Position numbers and translations under genes: made by a program
Shown: positions 34,360-42,879 of the stretch, in pieces
How the letters are laid out: every line of letters begins with the position of its first letter
Position numbering within the stretch: position 1 is the stretch's first letter
The notes under the pieces: generated by a model
Told to the model about the DNA's origin: nothing
The model's database searches: none
What the model saw: the letters and a program-made list of their open reading frames with translations, nothing else
NCBI GenBank assembly: GCA_016709765.1
Contig: JADJMD010000012.1
Span: 124,001-188,000, forward strand
DNA from: Ignavibacteriales bacterium
GTDB taxonomy: Bacteria > Bacteroidota > Ignavibacteria > Ignavibacteriales > Ignavibacteriaceae
Direction: 5' to 3'
DNA: 64,000 bases

Positions 34360-36177
34360 ATGTCCGAAGAAAAAGAAACGACTCTAAAAACTGTGACACC
34401 CGATGAGTATGAAAAAGCCAAGAATAAATTTAACGATGAAGAATACTCTCAAGAAGAGTTTATGGCGCTTGCCAAACTCTACTTAGATTCATTTAGAGAT
34501 GTTAAAGAAGGCGAGATGATTAAGGGGAAAGTTGTTAGAATCATGGGTGATAATGTTATCGTTGATGTTGGTTTTAAATCCGAAGGTACAATTCCACGTA
34601 GTGAATTTTTTGAAGGCGTTGATTTAAAAGTCGGTCAAGAAATTGAAGTAGTACTCGAAAGTGTTGAAGATCAAGAAGGAAATCTTGTTCTTAGTAAACA
34701 GCGAGCTGACTTCTTGCGAATCTGGGAAAAAGTTCTTAGAGCACACGATACTGGTGAAATTATCGAAGGTAAAATTGTTAAAAGGATTAAAGGCGGAATG
34801 GTTGTTGATCTTTTAGGAATGGAAGCATTCTTACCAGGTTCGCAAATTGATATTCGTCCTATCCGAGACTTTGATGCGTTTGTTGGTCAGACAATGGATT
34901 TCAAAGTTGTTAAAGTTAACGTTCCAACAGAAAATGTAGTTGTATCACATAAAGTACTTGTTGAAGAAGAAATTTCTGGACAAAGAAATGCGATACTTAC
35001 GAGCCTTGAAAAAGGACAGATTCTTGAAGGTACAGTTAAAGCAATTACAGATTTTGGTGTGTTTGTTGATCTTGGCGGCGTTGATGGTCTTATCCACATT
35101 ACAGATCTTAGCTGGGGAAGAATCAACCATCCAAATGAAGTTGTAAAACTTGATGAAACTATAAAAATAGTTGTTACAGACTTTGATGAAGAGAAAAGAA
35201 GAATTTCACTTTCTCTTAAAAAACTTCTTCCACATCCTTGGGAACAAATTTCTGAAAAATATAATCTTGGTGATAAAGTTTCAGGTAGAGTTGTATCTCT
35301 AACTGATTACGGTGCTTTCATCGAGATCGAAAAAGGAATTGAAGGTCTTATTCACAATTCCGAAATGAGCTGGACTCAGCATATTAAGCATCCCTCTCAA
35401 ATAGTTGCGATGGGACAAATTGTTGAAGCAATCATTTTAAGTCTTGATAAAGATGAAAAGAAAATTTCTCTTGGTATCAAACAGCTTGAACCAGATCCTT
35501 GGGAAACTTTAATGGCTAAATATCCAGTTGGATCAAAACATGCAGGCGTTGCGCGTAATCTTACCAACTTTGGTGTTTTCGTAGAACTTGAACCAGGAGT
35601 TGATGGATTAGTTCATATTTCTGATCTATCATGGACTAAGAAAATTCGTCATCCCGGGGAAGTTGTAAAGAAAAACGAAAGAATAGATGTATTAGTTCTT
35701 GGCGTTGATGTTGATCAAAGAAAAATATCACTCGGACATAAACAAATTATGGATAATCCTTGGGATACTTTTGAACAAGATTACTCAGTTGGTAAACTAA
35801 CTGATGGTAAGGTTGTAAGAATAATTGAAAAAGGAATTATTGCTGAACTTCCTTCACACGTGGATGGTTTTGTACCGACAACTCAGCTTTCTACATCAAA
35901 GATTAAAAATATTGCTAATCACTTCCCTATCGATGCAACAATACCTTTGAAAGTTATCGAGTTTGATAAGGAAAGCAAGAAAATAGTTTTAAGTGCTATT
36001 GCAGCTCTTAAAGAAAAATCTGATGAAGAAATTGAACAGTACATCAATAACTTTAAATTAGAACGTGTCACTGTACAGAACATTCAAAATGCTGAAATGG
36101 GAACGATAGATTCTTCCGAATTCCCAATCTTTGAAGTTTCTGAACCTGAAGTTCTGAAAAAAGAAGAGACTGAATAA
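34360..36177 (+). CDS. rpsA: 30S ribosomal protein S1
   Basis: 605 aa. Six S1 (OB-fold) RNA-binding repeats are visible, each with the pattern 'G...GxVxxxxxxGxFVxL': from 'GEMIKGKVVRIMGDNVIV' through 'GQILEGTVKAITDFGVFVDL' and 'GSKHAGVARNLTNFGVFVEL' to the degenerate sixth, 'GKLTDGKVVRIIEKGIIAEL'. Repeats 3-5 are best conserved ('GLIHITDLSW'). S1 brings mRNA to the 30S subunit. GGAGG lies before the ATG. A little longer than E. coli S1 (557 aa) owing to N- and C-terminal acidic tails. A terminator follows. Confidence 0.97.
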   Translation: MSEEKETTLKTVTPDEYEKAKNKFNDEEYSQEEFMALAKLYLDSFRDVKEGEMIKGKVVRIMGDNVIVDVGFKSEGTIPRSEFFEGVDLKVGQEIEVVLESVEDQEGNLVLSKQRADFLRIWEKVLRAHDTGEIIEGKIVKRIKGGMVVDLLGMEAFLPGSQIDIRPIRDFDAFVGQTMDFKVVKVNVPTENVVVSHKVLVEEEISGQRNAILTSLEKGQILEGTVKAITDFGVFVDLGGVDGLIHITDLSWGRINHPNEVVKLDETIKIVVTDFDEEKRRISLSLKKLLPHPWEQISEKYNLGDKVSGRVVSLTDYGAFIEIEKGIEGLIHNSEMSWTQHIKHPSQIVAMGQIVEAIILSLDKDEKKISLGIKQLEPDPWETLMAKYPVGSKHAGVARNLTNFGVFVELEPGVDGLVHISDLSWTKKIRHPGEVVKKNERIDVLVLGVDVDQRKISLGHKQIMDNPWDTFEQDYSVGKLTDGKVVRIIEKGIIAELPSHVDGFVPTTQLSTSKIKNIANHFPIDATIPLKVIEFDKESKKIVLSAIAALKEKSDEEIEQYINNFKLERVTVQNIQNAEMGTIDSSEFPIFEVSEPEVLKKEETE

Positions 36178-36200
36178 ATTCTCTTAAATATTCTATATTA

Positions 36201-36229
36201 GAGCGGGATAACTTCCCGCTCTTTTTTTA
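36201..36229 (+). terminator. Intrinsic terminator after rpsA
   Basis: GAGCGGG (36201-36207) and CCCGCTC (36215-36221) form a perfect 7-bp stem with a 7-base loop, followed by seven T. It lies only 16 bases before the next start codon, so mtaB needs its own promoter or readthrough. Confidence 0.93.
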
Positions 36230-36244
36230 TCAAATAAAAATAAA

Positions 36245-37573
36245 ATGCCCCAAACAGTTGCACTACATACATTAGGATGTAAACTTAATTTTTCAGAAAC
36301 ATCTACAATTGGAAATCATTTTTTAAAAAACGGTTTTTCCATTGTTGATATGCAAGATAGTGCAGATGTTTATGTATTTAATACTTGCACCGTTACAGAA
36401 AATGCTGAAAAAGAATGTCGACAACTTGTACGAAGAGTTTTAAGAACAAATCCTGATGCTTATGTAATTGTTACTGGATGTTATGCGCAGTTAAGAGCCA
36501 ACGAAATTGCTGCGATTGATGGCGTTGATGCAGTTCTTGGCAGTAATGAAAAGTTTGAGATATTTACTTTGTTGAAAGATTTTAATAAAAAAGATTTATC
36601 CTGTATTTATGTTTCACCAAAAGATGAACTAAATAAATTTGGATTAGCAAGTTCCACAGATGCTGATAGTAGAACTCGAGCTTATTTTAAAATTCAAGAT
36701 GGCTGCGATTATAAATGTACTTTTTGTACAATTCCACTTGCCCGTGGCAAAAGCAGAAGCATGAATCCTGAACTTGTTGTAAAGGAATTTACAAATCTTG
36801 TTAATCAAGGATATAAAGAAATTATTCTAACAGGTGTAAATGTTGGCGATTATGGGAATTCCTTTAATCTAAATTTGTTTGAACTTCTAAAAAATCTTAT
36901 TCAAGTAGAAGGCGATTTTAGAATTCGTATTAGTTCGATCGAACCAAATTTGCTTACGGAAGAAATTATTAAACTTGCAGCTAATTCAGATAAGCTTTGT
37001 AATCATTTTCATATTCCCTTGCAGAGCGGAAGCGATACTATATTACGATCAATGCAAAGAAGATATACAGTTGATAATTACAAAAATGTTGTATTAAAAG
37101 TTAAAGAAATGATTCCGGATGCTGCAATTGGCGTTGATGTAATTGTTGGCTATCCTGGCGAGACAGAAAAAGAATTTATGGAGACATATAATTTTCTTCT
37201 TGATCTACCAATTACTTACTTGCATGTTTTTACATATTCTGAGAGACCGGATACCAAGGCTTTAACTTTTGTAGATTCTGTTGAACCTTCCGATAGAAAA
37301 AGCAGAAATAAAAGGCTAAGAATTTTAAGTGATAAAAAGAAAAACTATTTTTATAATCAGATAATTGGAAAAACTATTGATGTTCTGTTTGAATCTGAAG
37401 ATGACGAAGGATCAATAAAAGGGTTTTCCTCCAATTACATAAGAGTACAAAATAAATTTATCAAAGAATTAGAAAACCGGGTTTGCAGCGTTTTAGTTAA
37501 TGGAATTTATAACGGTTTATGTTACGGTGATGTAAAAGAGATAAAAAATTCCGTTGCATTAGAAATATCCTAA
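36245..37573 (+). CDS. mtaB: tRNA (N(6)-L-threonylcarbamoyladenosine(37)-C(2))-methylthiotransferase MtaB
   Basis: Radical-SAM enzyme that converts t6A37 to ms2t6A in tRNAs reading ANN codons. 442 aa. An N-terminal UPF0004 domain with three cluster-binding Cys ('HTLGCKLNFSET', 'NTCTVTENAEKEC', 'VTGCYAQL'), the radical-SAM CxxxCxxC in 'GCDYKCTFCTIPLARG', and a C-terminal TRAM-like domain. 'CKLN' rather than MiaB's 'CQMN' and the 'CTVTENA' spelling favour MtaB over MiaB. It starts shortly after the rpsA terminator. 'GVDVIVGYPGETEKEF' is a further family signature. Confidence 0.93.
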   Translation: MPQTVALHTLGCKLNFSETSTIGNHFLKNGFSIVDMQDSADVYVFNTCTVTENAEKECRQLVRRVLRTNPDAYVIVTGCYAQLRANEIAAIDGVDAVLGSNEKFEIFTLLKDFNKKDLSCIYVSPKDELNKFGLASSTDADSRTRAYFKIQDGCDYKCTFCTIPLARGKSRSMNPELVVKEFTNLVNQGYKEIILTGVNVGDYGNSFNLNLFELLKNLIQVEGDFRIRISSIEPNLLTEEIIKLAANSDKLCNHFHIPLQSGSDTILRSMQRRYTVDNYKNVVLKVKEMIPDAAIGVDVIVGYPGETEKEFMETYNFLLDLPITYLHVFTYSERPDTKALTFVDSVEPSDRKSRNKRLRILSDKKKNYFYNQIIGKTIDVLFESEDDEGSIKGFSSNYIRVQNKFIKELENRVCSVLVNGIYNGLCYGDVKEIKNSVALEIS

Positions 37574-37595
37574 TCATATTATTCATATAAAAAAA

Positions 37596-38333
37596 ATGAA
37601 AAATACTCTTATCCTTTTTATACTTATCTCCACCCAAATATTGTCACAAATTGATGAACAATCATTTTATTCACTCAAGCAACAAATCATTTCTGAGATT
37701 TCTCAGTCAACAGATTTAAATAGTAATCTTGTTGTTGATGATGTAAAAAAGAAAAAGAATACGGGCTTAGCAATTGTATATTCTTTACTGCTGCCCGGTA
37801 TGGGTGAATTATATGCCGATGCATATGACAGCGGAGTTTACTTTACTGTTGCGGATGGTGTTCTTTGGGGAACATACATTGGCATGAATGTTTATGCTAA
37901 CTGGAAAAAGGATAGATATATCTCCTACGCTCAATCAAATGCAGGTATCTCCACTGCTAGCAAAGATGATGATTACTACGCAACTATTGGCGAATACCTT
38001 AACATAGATCAATATAATGATGCAAAAGCTTTTGAGCGTAATTTTAATGAGATGTATAATTCAAATACTTATTTCTGGAAATGGAATACCAGCGAAGAAA
38101 GAAAAAGTTACAGGGATATGTGGGTTTCTTCTGAGCAATCATTTAATAATCTAAGATTTGTGGTTGGCGCATTATTGTTAAACAGAGTTGTTAGTGCCAT
38201 AAACGCAGTTAGATTAGTCTCAAAGTATAACAACAATCTAAATCAGGAAGTTGGATGGAATGTTTCTGTAGGAGTACAAAATTACCCTGATAATTCTTCT
38301 TCATACAATATCAATTTTATAACTGCTTTTTAA
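37596..38333 (+). CDS. Envelope protein of unknown function (DUF5683-like)
   Basis: 245 aa. A signal peptide ('TLILFILISTQILSQ') is followed by 'NTGLAIVYSLLLPGMGELYADAYDSG', a motif seen in Bacteroidota DUF5683-type membrane proteins, then hydrophobic stretches ('GVYFTVADGVLWGTYIGMNV', and around 190) that may be membrane helices, and Tyr-rich polar segments. The C-terminus ends in a short beta-like stretch. Role unknown; the domain name is from memory. It follows mtaB by 22 bases and ends before a strong hairpin terminator. Confidence 0.65.
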   Translation: MKNTLILFILISTQILSQIDEQSFYSLKQQIISEISQSTDLNSNLVVDDVKKKKNTGLAIVYSLLLPGMGELYADAYDSGVYFTVADGVLWGTYIGMNVYANWKKDRYISYAQSNAGISTASKDDDYYATIGEYLNIDQYNDAKAFERNFNEMYNSNTYFWKWNTSEERKSYRDMWVSSEQSFNNLRFVVGALLLNRVVSAINAVRLVSKYNNNLNQEVGWNVSVGVQNYPDNSSSYNINFITAF

Positions 38334-38338
38334 AATTA

Positions 38339-38367
38339 AAAAGGCTGTCTTAAAGGCAGCCTTTTTT
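38339..38367 (+). terminator. Intrinsic terminator between convergent genes
   Basis: AAGGCTGTC and GGCAGCCTT pair (one G-T) around a TTAAA-type loop, followed by a T-run at 38362-38367. It lies just after the DUF5683-like gene and next to the stop of the convergent T9SS protein gene. Confidence 0.85.
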
Positions 38368-38377
38368 GTTTTCTCTA

Positions 38378-39490
38378 TTATCTTATCAAAACCATTTTTT
38401 TTGTGATTGCCCTATTCCCCACTTTTAATTTATAAAAATAAACACCGCTAGAAAGATTTTTTGCATTAAACACAACTTCATAATTTCCTACAGATTTATT
38501 TTCGTTAACCAAAGTAGCAATTTCATTTCCCATAACATCATAAACCTTAACTGTTACAATAACATTTTTCCCTTCGGACGAAATGACACTTGGAATGTTA
38601 TATTTAATTGTTGTACTTGGATTAAATGGGTTTGGATAATTCTGTTCCAAAGAAAATGCAATTAGAGAAGTAATTTCAGTTTCGATCTGGTTTGAATATT
38701 CAAACGATCCATCAAAATCTATTTGTTTTAATCTGTATTGATATTTTCCAGTCGTTAAATTTTCATCATTAAAGGAATAAGATTTCTGTTCAGTCGAAGT
38801 TCCACTGCCATTTAAAAATCCAATCGTCTTCCAAGAAAGATTTCCCACATCATTCGAAATGTCAGCACGTTCAATATTAAATCCCATATTATTTGCCTCT
38901 GATGCTGTTTTCCAACTAAGTAATACGGAATTATTATTGATAATAGAAGTGAATGAAATCAATTCAACAGGTATAAAATTTTCAATTACTTCTATCGGAA
39001 ACTTCGGGCCAAAATTCCATCTATCGTGAAAATCAGGAATTCCATCGTAAACAAGGCTCAATCCACACGAATATAAAGTATCGATTAAAATTGAATCAGG
39101 TGCGGTGTAAGCAAATTCCCAATAAATTGTATCCTGAGGAGTTGGAAAAACTAATGGAAATGCTTGTGTTAATTCATTAGGGGAAGCAAAATGCCAGAAT
39201 GAAAGAGTATCAACGAGCGACATAATTCCATATCTGCCTGCTACATTGTAGCCGCCGCCTTCTGCTGGACCATTTGCAAGATACATCCTGTAAATTCCTG
39301 TTTGTCCTCTCATTAGGGTATCTGGACCCACAATCCAAACTGAAACTGAAGTGTCTTGTTCAACTGTGTGGCAAACGCAGCCGCTTCCGTTTAATTCTGT
39401 TCCACCTAATAAATCGTATTCAAACAAACCTGAGTATGCAAAAGTTAAGAAAGAAACGAAAACAATAATTAGGATTGTATAATTTCTCAT
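38378..39490 (-). CDS. T9SS-secreted protein with choice-of-anchor V-like domain
   Basis: 370 aa from the ATG at 39490 that opens the signal peptide 'MRNYTILIIVFVSFLTFAYS'; an in-frame ATG 11 codons upstream adds an unlikely polar leader. The N-terminal domain resembles choice-of-anchor V / Reeler-like domains ('GPDTLMRGQTGIYRMYLANG', 'AEGGGYNVAGRYGIM'), whose members have a CxxCH near the start. Here that motif is 'GSGCVCHT', i.e. CxCH, one residue short. The shared linker module begins at 'PVELISF' and a T9SS tail at 'QNYPNPFNPST', ending 'KKMVLIR'. Confidence 0.8.
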   Translation of the reverse strand: MRNYTILIIVFVSFLTFAYSGLFEYDLLGGTELNGSGCVCHTVEQDTSVSVWIVGPDTLMRGQTGIYRMYLANGPAEGGGYNVAGRYGIMSLVDTLSFWHFASPNELTQAFPLVFPTPQDTIYWEFAYTAPDSILIDTLYSCGLSLVYDGIPDFHDRWNFGPKFPIEVIENFIPVELISFTSIINNNSVLLSWKTASEANNMGFNIERADISNDVGNLSWKTIGFLNGSGTSTEQKSYSFNDENLTTGKYQYRLKQIDFDGSFEYSNQIETEITSLIAFSLEQNYPNPFNPSTTIKYNIPSVISSEGKNVIVTVKVYDVMGNEIATLVNENKSVGNYEVVFNAKNLSSGVYFYKLKVGNRAITKKMVLIR

Positions 39491-39588
39491 TTTATAATTC
39501 TCTATCGGATTTTCTTGCAGCAAGATATAAAAATAAGAGGTTATTCAAAATAAGATATGCGGGAAGTTAAATACCTCCCGCCGGAAAA

Positions 39589-41607
39589 TTATTGCAAGAG
39601 TATCATCTTTTTAGTTTCAAAAAAGGAACCAGCTTTCAAGTTATAGAAATAAATTCCACTTGAAATACTTTTCGCATTAAATTCAACTTCATAATTCCCT
39701 GAAGGTTTAACTTCATTAACTAGTGTAACAATTTCATTTCCAAGAACATCGTAAACCTTAAGTAATACATTTAGACTTCTCCCTTCGGTAGAAATGACAT
39801 TAGGAATACTATATCGTATTGAAGTCGTTGGATTAAATGGGTTAGGATAATTTTGTCCCAATGAAAATTCAATTGGCAAGGTAAATTCTGCATTGATTGT
39901 ATTTGAATATTCAAACGATCCATTAAAATCAATTTGCTTTAATCTGTACTGATAGTTTCCAGAAATTAAATTTTCATCTATATAGGAATAGGTATTTGGT
40001 TCAGTCGAAGTTCCGTTACCATCTACAAATCCAATTTTGCCCCAGCCGTTTGACTCTTGACCTTTGATGTATAACATTCTTTCAATTTCAAATCCCATAT
40101 TATTGGTTTCTGTGGCTGTTTGCCAGTTCAGCGTTACATTATTTCCATCAACAAATGAATTAAATGAAATGAGTTCAACCGGAATTATACTTGAAACAAG
40201 CTGCACATTTAAAACAGTTAATGAATTATAAGAACTAACATTTACATTATTTATAGTTTGCGTATAATAATTAGGTGCTTCAAATTTAAATGAATATGCC
40301 CCTGGAGATAGCATACGTAAATAAAAGCCTGTTGAGTCCGAATAAACTTCTGAATTATCAACATCGTGATTTAATACTGTGATTTTTGCTTTAATTGGAT
40401 TTCCTAAAGTATCAGTTACTACTCCATTAACACCCTTTAGAACTGATTCTATATATTTAATTAAAGATTTTCTATTGTAATTCCAGTGGGCCGGAAGCTG
40501 AGAAGCAGGAATTAGTTTCGTATCAGAAATTTCTATTGTTACTTCTCTGCCCCATCTAAAATAATTTGTGTAATCCTGTCTTCCATGATTCACAATATAC
40601 CAATCGCCACCGTTTGTTGTCCCATCATCAAAACCATTCATATATGTAGATGGAGCATTTGCCTGGCAAGTATCCGCATATAGATGAGAAATATATTGAT
40701 ACCACGCTTCATCCGGATGATGACGATTATCTGGCGGAGTATTCGTCCAAGTATCCCAAGGATAATTTACTACCTCAGTTCCACCGTGAAAATTTGCAAC
40801 AAGCGTAAAGTTATTTGATTCTGCAATATTTCTAAACCGTGTAGTTTCTATTTGCTGATTTGAATGAACACCATAAATAGGATCAGGAAAGTTTCTGTTA
40901 AGATCATAATTGTTATAATTATAGCGAGTTGCGCCACTGACTGTGTTGTTTCCACTTCTGTATGTTCCATCGGGGTTTGCAAGTGGATTAATCCAAATCT
41001 CAGCATTGTTAACAAGTTCTGTAATTCTTGAATCAGTTCCATAAGTTGTTAAAAGTGAATCAATTAATCGTAACATTAAAACATATCCTGTCAGCTCGTC
41101 GCCGTGCATAGAGGAAGTGTACATAAATTGTGGTTCTGCCTCGTGTTCAGTTACATTATCAGAAATTACTGCAAATAATATTTTTCTTCCCTGTACTGTA
41201 TTTCCGGCATCAACTATTCTGCAAAGATTGGGATAGTTTGCTTGAAACAAATTCATCATTGTTATGTACGCCTCATAAGTTGGATAAACATCCCATGCAG
41301 TAAGTCCCTCAAGATCTGATGACATCTCTGGTTCAATTAGTTTTCCGGGATGAATTAGAACTGTATAACCATAGTTTAATCCTTCAAATTCACGGAATTC
41401 GGTTTCATTTGCATATGCATAAACGGTATTACCTTCAACATTATCAATAGAGATTATGTTTATTAGCGTTCGTATCTCAGCACGATCCGAAATATTAAAC
41501 TTAAAATATACTTCGTGATTATCCTGAAAATACAGTTCATCTAAAACTTGAGAAAATGTTATTGAAGAAATAAATAAAATAAATAAAACTGAAAATATTT
41601 TTTTCAT
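39589..41607 (-). CDS. T9SS-secreted zinc carboxypeptidase (M14 family)
   Basis: 672 aa extracellular peptidase. Signal peptide 'KKIFSVLFILFISSITFSQ'. M14 catalytic domain: Zn ligands in 'SSMHGDELTGYVLM' (HxxE) and 'VANFHGGTEVVNYPWDT' (His), the substrate site 'NPDGTYRSGN' and 'YDLNRNFPDP', and the catalytic Glu in 'VTIEISDTKL'. A carboxypeptidase-regulatory-like domain follows ('GVVTDTLGNPIKAKITVLNH'), then the shared 'PVELISF' linker module and the T9SS tail ('QNYPNPFNPT...MILLQ'). It probably trims peptides for uptake. It lies 98 bases upstream of the choice-of-anchor V-like gene. Confidence 0.92.
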   Translation of the reverse strand: MKKIFSVLFILFISSITFSQVLDELYFQDNHEVYFKFNISDRAEIRTLINIISIDNVEGNTVYAYANETEFREFEGLNYGYTVLIHPGKLIEPEMSSDLEGLTAWDVYPTYEAYITMMNLFQANYPNLCRIVDAGNTVQGRKILFAVISDNVTEHEAEPQFMYTSSMHGDELTGYVLMLRLIDSLLTTYGTDSRITELVNNAEIWINPLANPDGTYRSGNNTVSGATRYNYNNYDLNRNFPDPIYGVHSNQQIETTRFRNIAESNNFTLVANFHGGTEVVNYPWDTWTNTPPDNRHHPDEAWYQYISHLYADTCQANAPSTYMNGFDDGTTNGGDWYIVNHGRQDYTNYFRWGREVTIEISDTKLIPASQLPAHWNYNRKSLIKYIESVLKGVNGVVTDTLGNPIKAKITVLNHDVDNSEVYSDSTGFYLRMLSPGAYSFKFEAPNYYTQTINNVNVSSYNSLTVLNVQLVSSIIPVELISFNSFVDGNNVTLNWQTATETNNMGFEIERMLYIKGQESNGWGKIGFVDGNGTSTEPNTYSYIDENLISGNYQYRLKQIDFNGSFEYSNTINAEFTLPIEFSLGQNYPNPFNPTTSIRYSIPNVISTEGRSLNVLLKVYDVLGNEIVTLVNEVKPSGNYEVEFNAKSISSGIYFYNLKAGSFFETKKMILLQ

Positions 41608-41963
41608 AAACGCCCCTGCGTGGATGTGAATTGACTAAACATATTTGATAATTATTATTACTGTAAAATTAAGAAGAAATGTGGTAAAACACCTGCTATA
41701 TAAAAACTGTATTTAATGTTTATTAAGATAGTAAGCATTACTTTTTTTTATAATAATTTTCCCATCCAGGCTTGATAAAAATACTCGATTAGCTTTACTT
41801 TGGAATGAGATTCTGAAGATTGAGTAGGTTAAAACCTTATTAAATAGCGTATTAGAGCTGTTTGGGGTTATTAAGAATTTTTTTTACTATTTTCGTTCCA
41901 ATACTTTGTTTAATTCAATATAAAAAGTAATTCAATTCTTCAAATCACCATATTGGAAACATT
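41608..41963. other. 356-base gap between divergent genes
   Basis: AT-rich spacer between the M14 peptidase (minus) and the esterase (plus). It must contain both promoters. A TATAAA at about 41917 is a possible -10 for the esterase, but no good -35 accompanies it. I see no RNA gene, repeat or small ORF with support. Confidence 0.4.
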
Positions 41964-42677
41964 ATGAAAATATTATTAACATTTTATATACTATACATTA
42001 TGATAACACCTTCATTTGCACAAGAAGAAAAACAAACCACTCACAATTTTCAAAAAGAAATTACAAAGACTTTAACTGCAAATTATCTTCTTTATCTCCC
42101 TAAAGATTATGCAGAAAGTGAGAATAAATTTCCATTAGTTTTATTTTTACATGGCGCTGGAGAAAGAGGAACCGATTTAGAAAAAGTTAAAACACACGGG
42201 CTGCCAAAATTAATTAATGAAGGAAAAGAATTCCCATTTATCGTGGTTTCCCCACAATGTTCTGAAGATAAGGTTTGGAGTACAGATATTCTTTCAGCTT
42301 TATTAGATGAGATTGAAACAAATTATCTTGTTGATAAAAATAGAATTTATGTAACTGGATTAAGTATGGGTGGTAATGGAACGTGGTCGCTCGCAATTGC
42401 ACAACCAAAACGTTTTGCTGCGATTGCACCTGTTTGCGGTTGGAATATGCCTTCTGACGCCTGCAGGTTAAAAGATATGCCTATTTGGGTGTTTCATGGC
42501 GCAAAAGATAATGTAATTCCCATTGAATCTTCAGAATTTATGGTTGAAAGACTGAAATCATGTGGTTCGGATGTTAAGTTTACAGTTTATCCGGAAGCAA
42601 ATCATAACTCGTGGACAGAAACTTATAATAATGAAGAATTATATAAATGGTTTCTTGAACAATCTTTAAATAAATAA
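41964..42677 (+). CDS. Exported alpha/beta-hydrolase, phospholipase/carboxylesterase-like
   Basis: 237 aa with a signal peptide ('MKILLTFYILYIMITPSFAQ'). The nucleophile motif is 'GLSMGGNGTWSLAI' (GxSxGG), the acid is in 'FHGAKDNVIP' and the His in 'YPEANHNSW'. The oxyanion motif is 'FLHGAGERGTDLEKV'. This is the pattern of predicted esterases of the PHB-depolymerase/feruloyl-esterase-like class found in Bacteroidota. No T9SS tail, so it is probably periplasmic. Substrate unknown. It stands alone, with a long hairpin after it. Confidence 0.85.
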   Translation: MKILLTFYILYIMITPSFAQEEKQTTHNFQKEITKTLTANYLLYLPKDYAESENKFPLVLFLHGAGERGTDLEKVKTHGLPKLINEGKEFPFIVVSPQCSEDKVWSTDILSALLDEIETNYLVDKNRIYVTGLSMGGNGTWSLAIAQPKRFAAIAPVCGWNMPSDACRLKDMPIWVFHGAKDNVIPIESSEFMVERLKSCGSDVKFTVYPEANHNSWTETYNNEELYKWFLEQSLNK

Positions 42678-42813
42678 TTTAGGGTAAGTTTGTTTTAGAA
42701 TGATGAAATTCACAATTAAAAGCGTTTGAAAGTTTAAAGGTCTATACAAAAAGTGTAGAAGAAAATAACAAATAATATATAATCAACTCTAAAAAGAAAC
42801 TCATTTAAACTTA

Positions 42814-42839
42814 CAAAGGCTCAGTCACCTGAGCCTTTG
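42814..42839. terminator. Hairpin between convergent esterase and cytochrome genes
   Basis: CAAAGGCTCAG and CTGAGCCTTTG form a perfect 11-bp stem around TCAC. It sits between the two convergent genes and could end transcription from either side, although the downstream U-tracts are short. Confidence 0.75.
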
Positions 42840-42879
42840 AAATCTAACTAACTACTAACTAACTAATCATTCATTCAAA

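Noticed and set aside
41608..41963. Small ORFs or RNA gene in the 356-base gap
   Set aside because: Only short AT-rich frames without ribosome sites and no strong hairpins.
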